Origin: Desulfobacteraceae bacterium | GTDB lineage: Bacteria; Desulfobacterota; DSM-4660; Desulfatiglandales; Desulfatiglandaceae | NCBI GenBank assembly: GCA_030589225.1 | Contig: JAUUWD010000108.1 | Coordinates: forward strand, 1 to 6,021 | DNA: 6,021 nt | Direction: 5' to 3' | Shown here: one piece after another, positions 5,894 to 6,021 of the stretch | Layout of the letters: every line of letters starts with the position of its first letter | Numbering within the stretch: position 1 is the stretch's first letter | Translations under genes and position numbers: made by a program | Notes under the pieces: model-generated | What the model was told of the DNA's origin: nothing | The model's database searches: none | What the model saw: the letters and a program-made list of their open reading frames with translations, nothing else

Positions 5894-6021
5894 TTATTTA
5901 CAAATCTCCAAAATAAAATTCCTGACACTCTGGTTAAACTCTTTATAGCTTTCTATCATAGCAAAGTGCCCTGCAGACGGTAATACCTCAAGCGTGCTTC
6001 CCCTAATTGATTCATGAAGTA
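5894..6021 (-). CDS. Alpha/beta-hydrolase, C-terminal end (partial)
   Basis: On the minus strand a frame is open from the right edge to a TAA at 5894-5896, giving the last 41 residues. The segment L-E-V-L-P-S-A-G-H-F-A-M-I-E, followed by an E-F-N-Q-S-V-R-N-F-I helix, is the classic end of alpha/beta-hydrolase-fold enzymes. The His in S-A-G-H-F would be the catalytic-triad histidine, and the terminal helix packs against the core. The nucleophile and acid lie outside the window, so substrate and subfamily cannot be given. The gene runs toward the YhhN-family gene with repeat copy B in between. Confidence 0.8.
   Translation of the reverse strand, partial: LHESIRGSTLEVLPSAGHFAMIESYKEFNQSVRNFILEICK

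Noticed and set aside
5665..5916. Open frame of 83 codons on the + strand across copy B
   Set aside because: It spans the structured repeat, runs opposite the end of the hydrolase gene and has no ribosome site or protein-like pattern.
1..6021. CRISPR array, tRNA or rRNA genes, and transposase or phage genes
   Set aside because: No regularly spaced direct repeats, cloverleaf-like sequences, ribosomal RNA motifs or transposase motifs were seen on either strand.

Overview
The window looks like chromosomal DNA from a sulfate-reducer-type Desulfobacterota (deltaproteobacterial) genome. This assignment rests on recalled family resemblance, not on a search. The pointers are a minimal Hanks-type kinase, a long helical protein with a degenerate GGDEF-like end, a good sigma-54 promoter and structured dispersed repeats.

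Layout from left to right: (1) the last 62 codons of a + strand gene that resembles the C-terminal domain of the transcription-repair coupling factor Mfd. (2) Converging on it with no intervening base, a two-gene minus-strand operon: a 300-aa soluble Ser/Thr protein kinase (2398-3300), then a 732-aa protein (190-2388) with a catalytically dead GGDEF-like C-terminus. The two are 9 bp apart, and the second gene's Shine-Dalgarno overlaps the kinase stop codon. (3) A roughly 600-bp divergent intergenic region holding a 142-bp structured repeat (copy A), a stretch with no convincing gene, and a -24/-12 sigma-54 promoter. (4) A + strand, membrane-anchored SLT-type lytic transglycosylase ending at 4945. 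(5) A short convergent spacer with two tandem hairpins. (6) A minus-strand YhhN/TMEM86-family membrane protein (5018-5671). (7) A second, inverted copy of the structured repeat (copy B). (8) The C-terminal 41 residues of an alpha/beta-hydrolase on the minus strand, running off the right edge.

The most interesting object is the repeat pair. The 108-nt interiors of A (+) and B (-) align without gaps, with 89 identical positions by my hand count. Many of the differences fall in helices and are compensated on the other strand. Three base pairs of an inner stem co-vary, and the outer stem has changed in both sequence and length equally on its two arms. The single-stranded segments stay conserved. 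Copy A is also flanked by a perfect 6-bp direct repeat. This is the pattern expected of a mobile or dispersed element whose folded RNA or single-stranded DNA form is under selection.

Functionally, the kinase and the GGDEF-like protein probably form a signalling unit. The GGDEF-like domain has lost its catalytic signature but keeps an RxxD at exactly the c-di-GMP inhibitory-site position, so a ligand-binding or scaffold role is plausible. The lytic transglycosylase appears to be under sigma-54 control. The YhhN protein and the hydrolase may be co-transcribed through repeat copy B.
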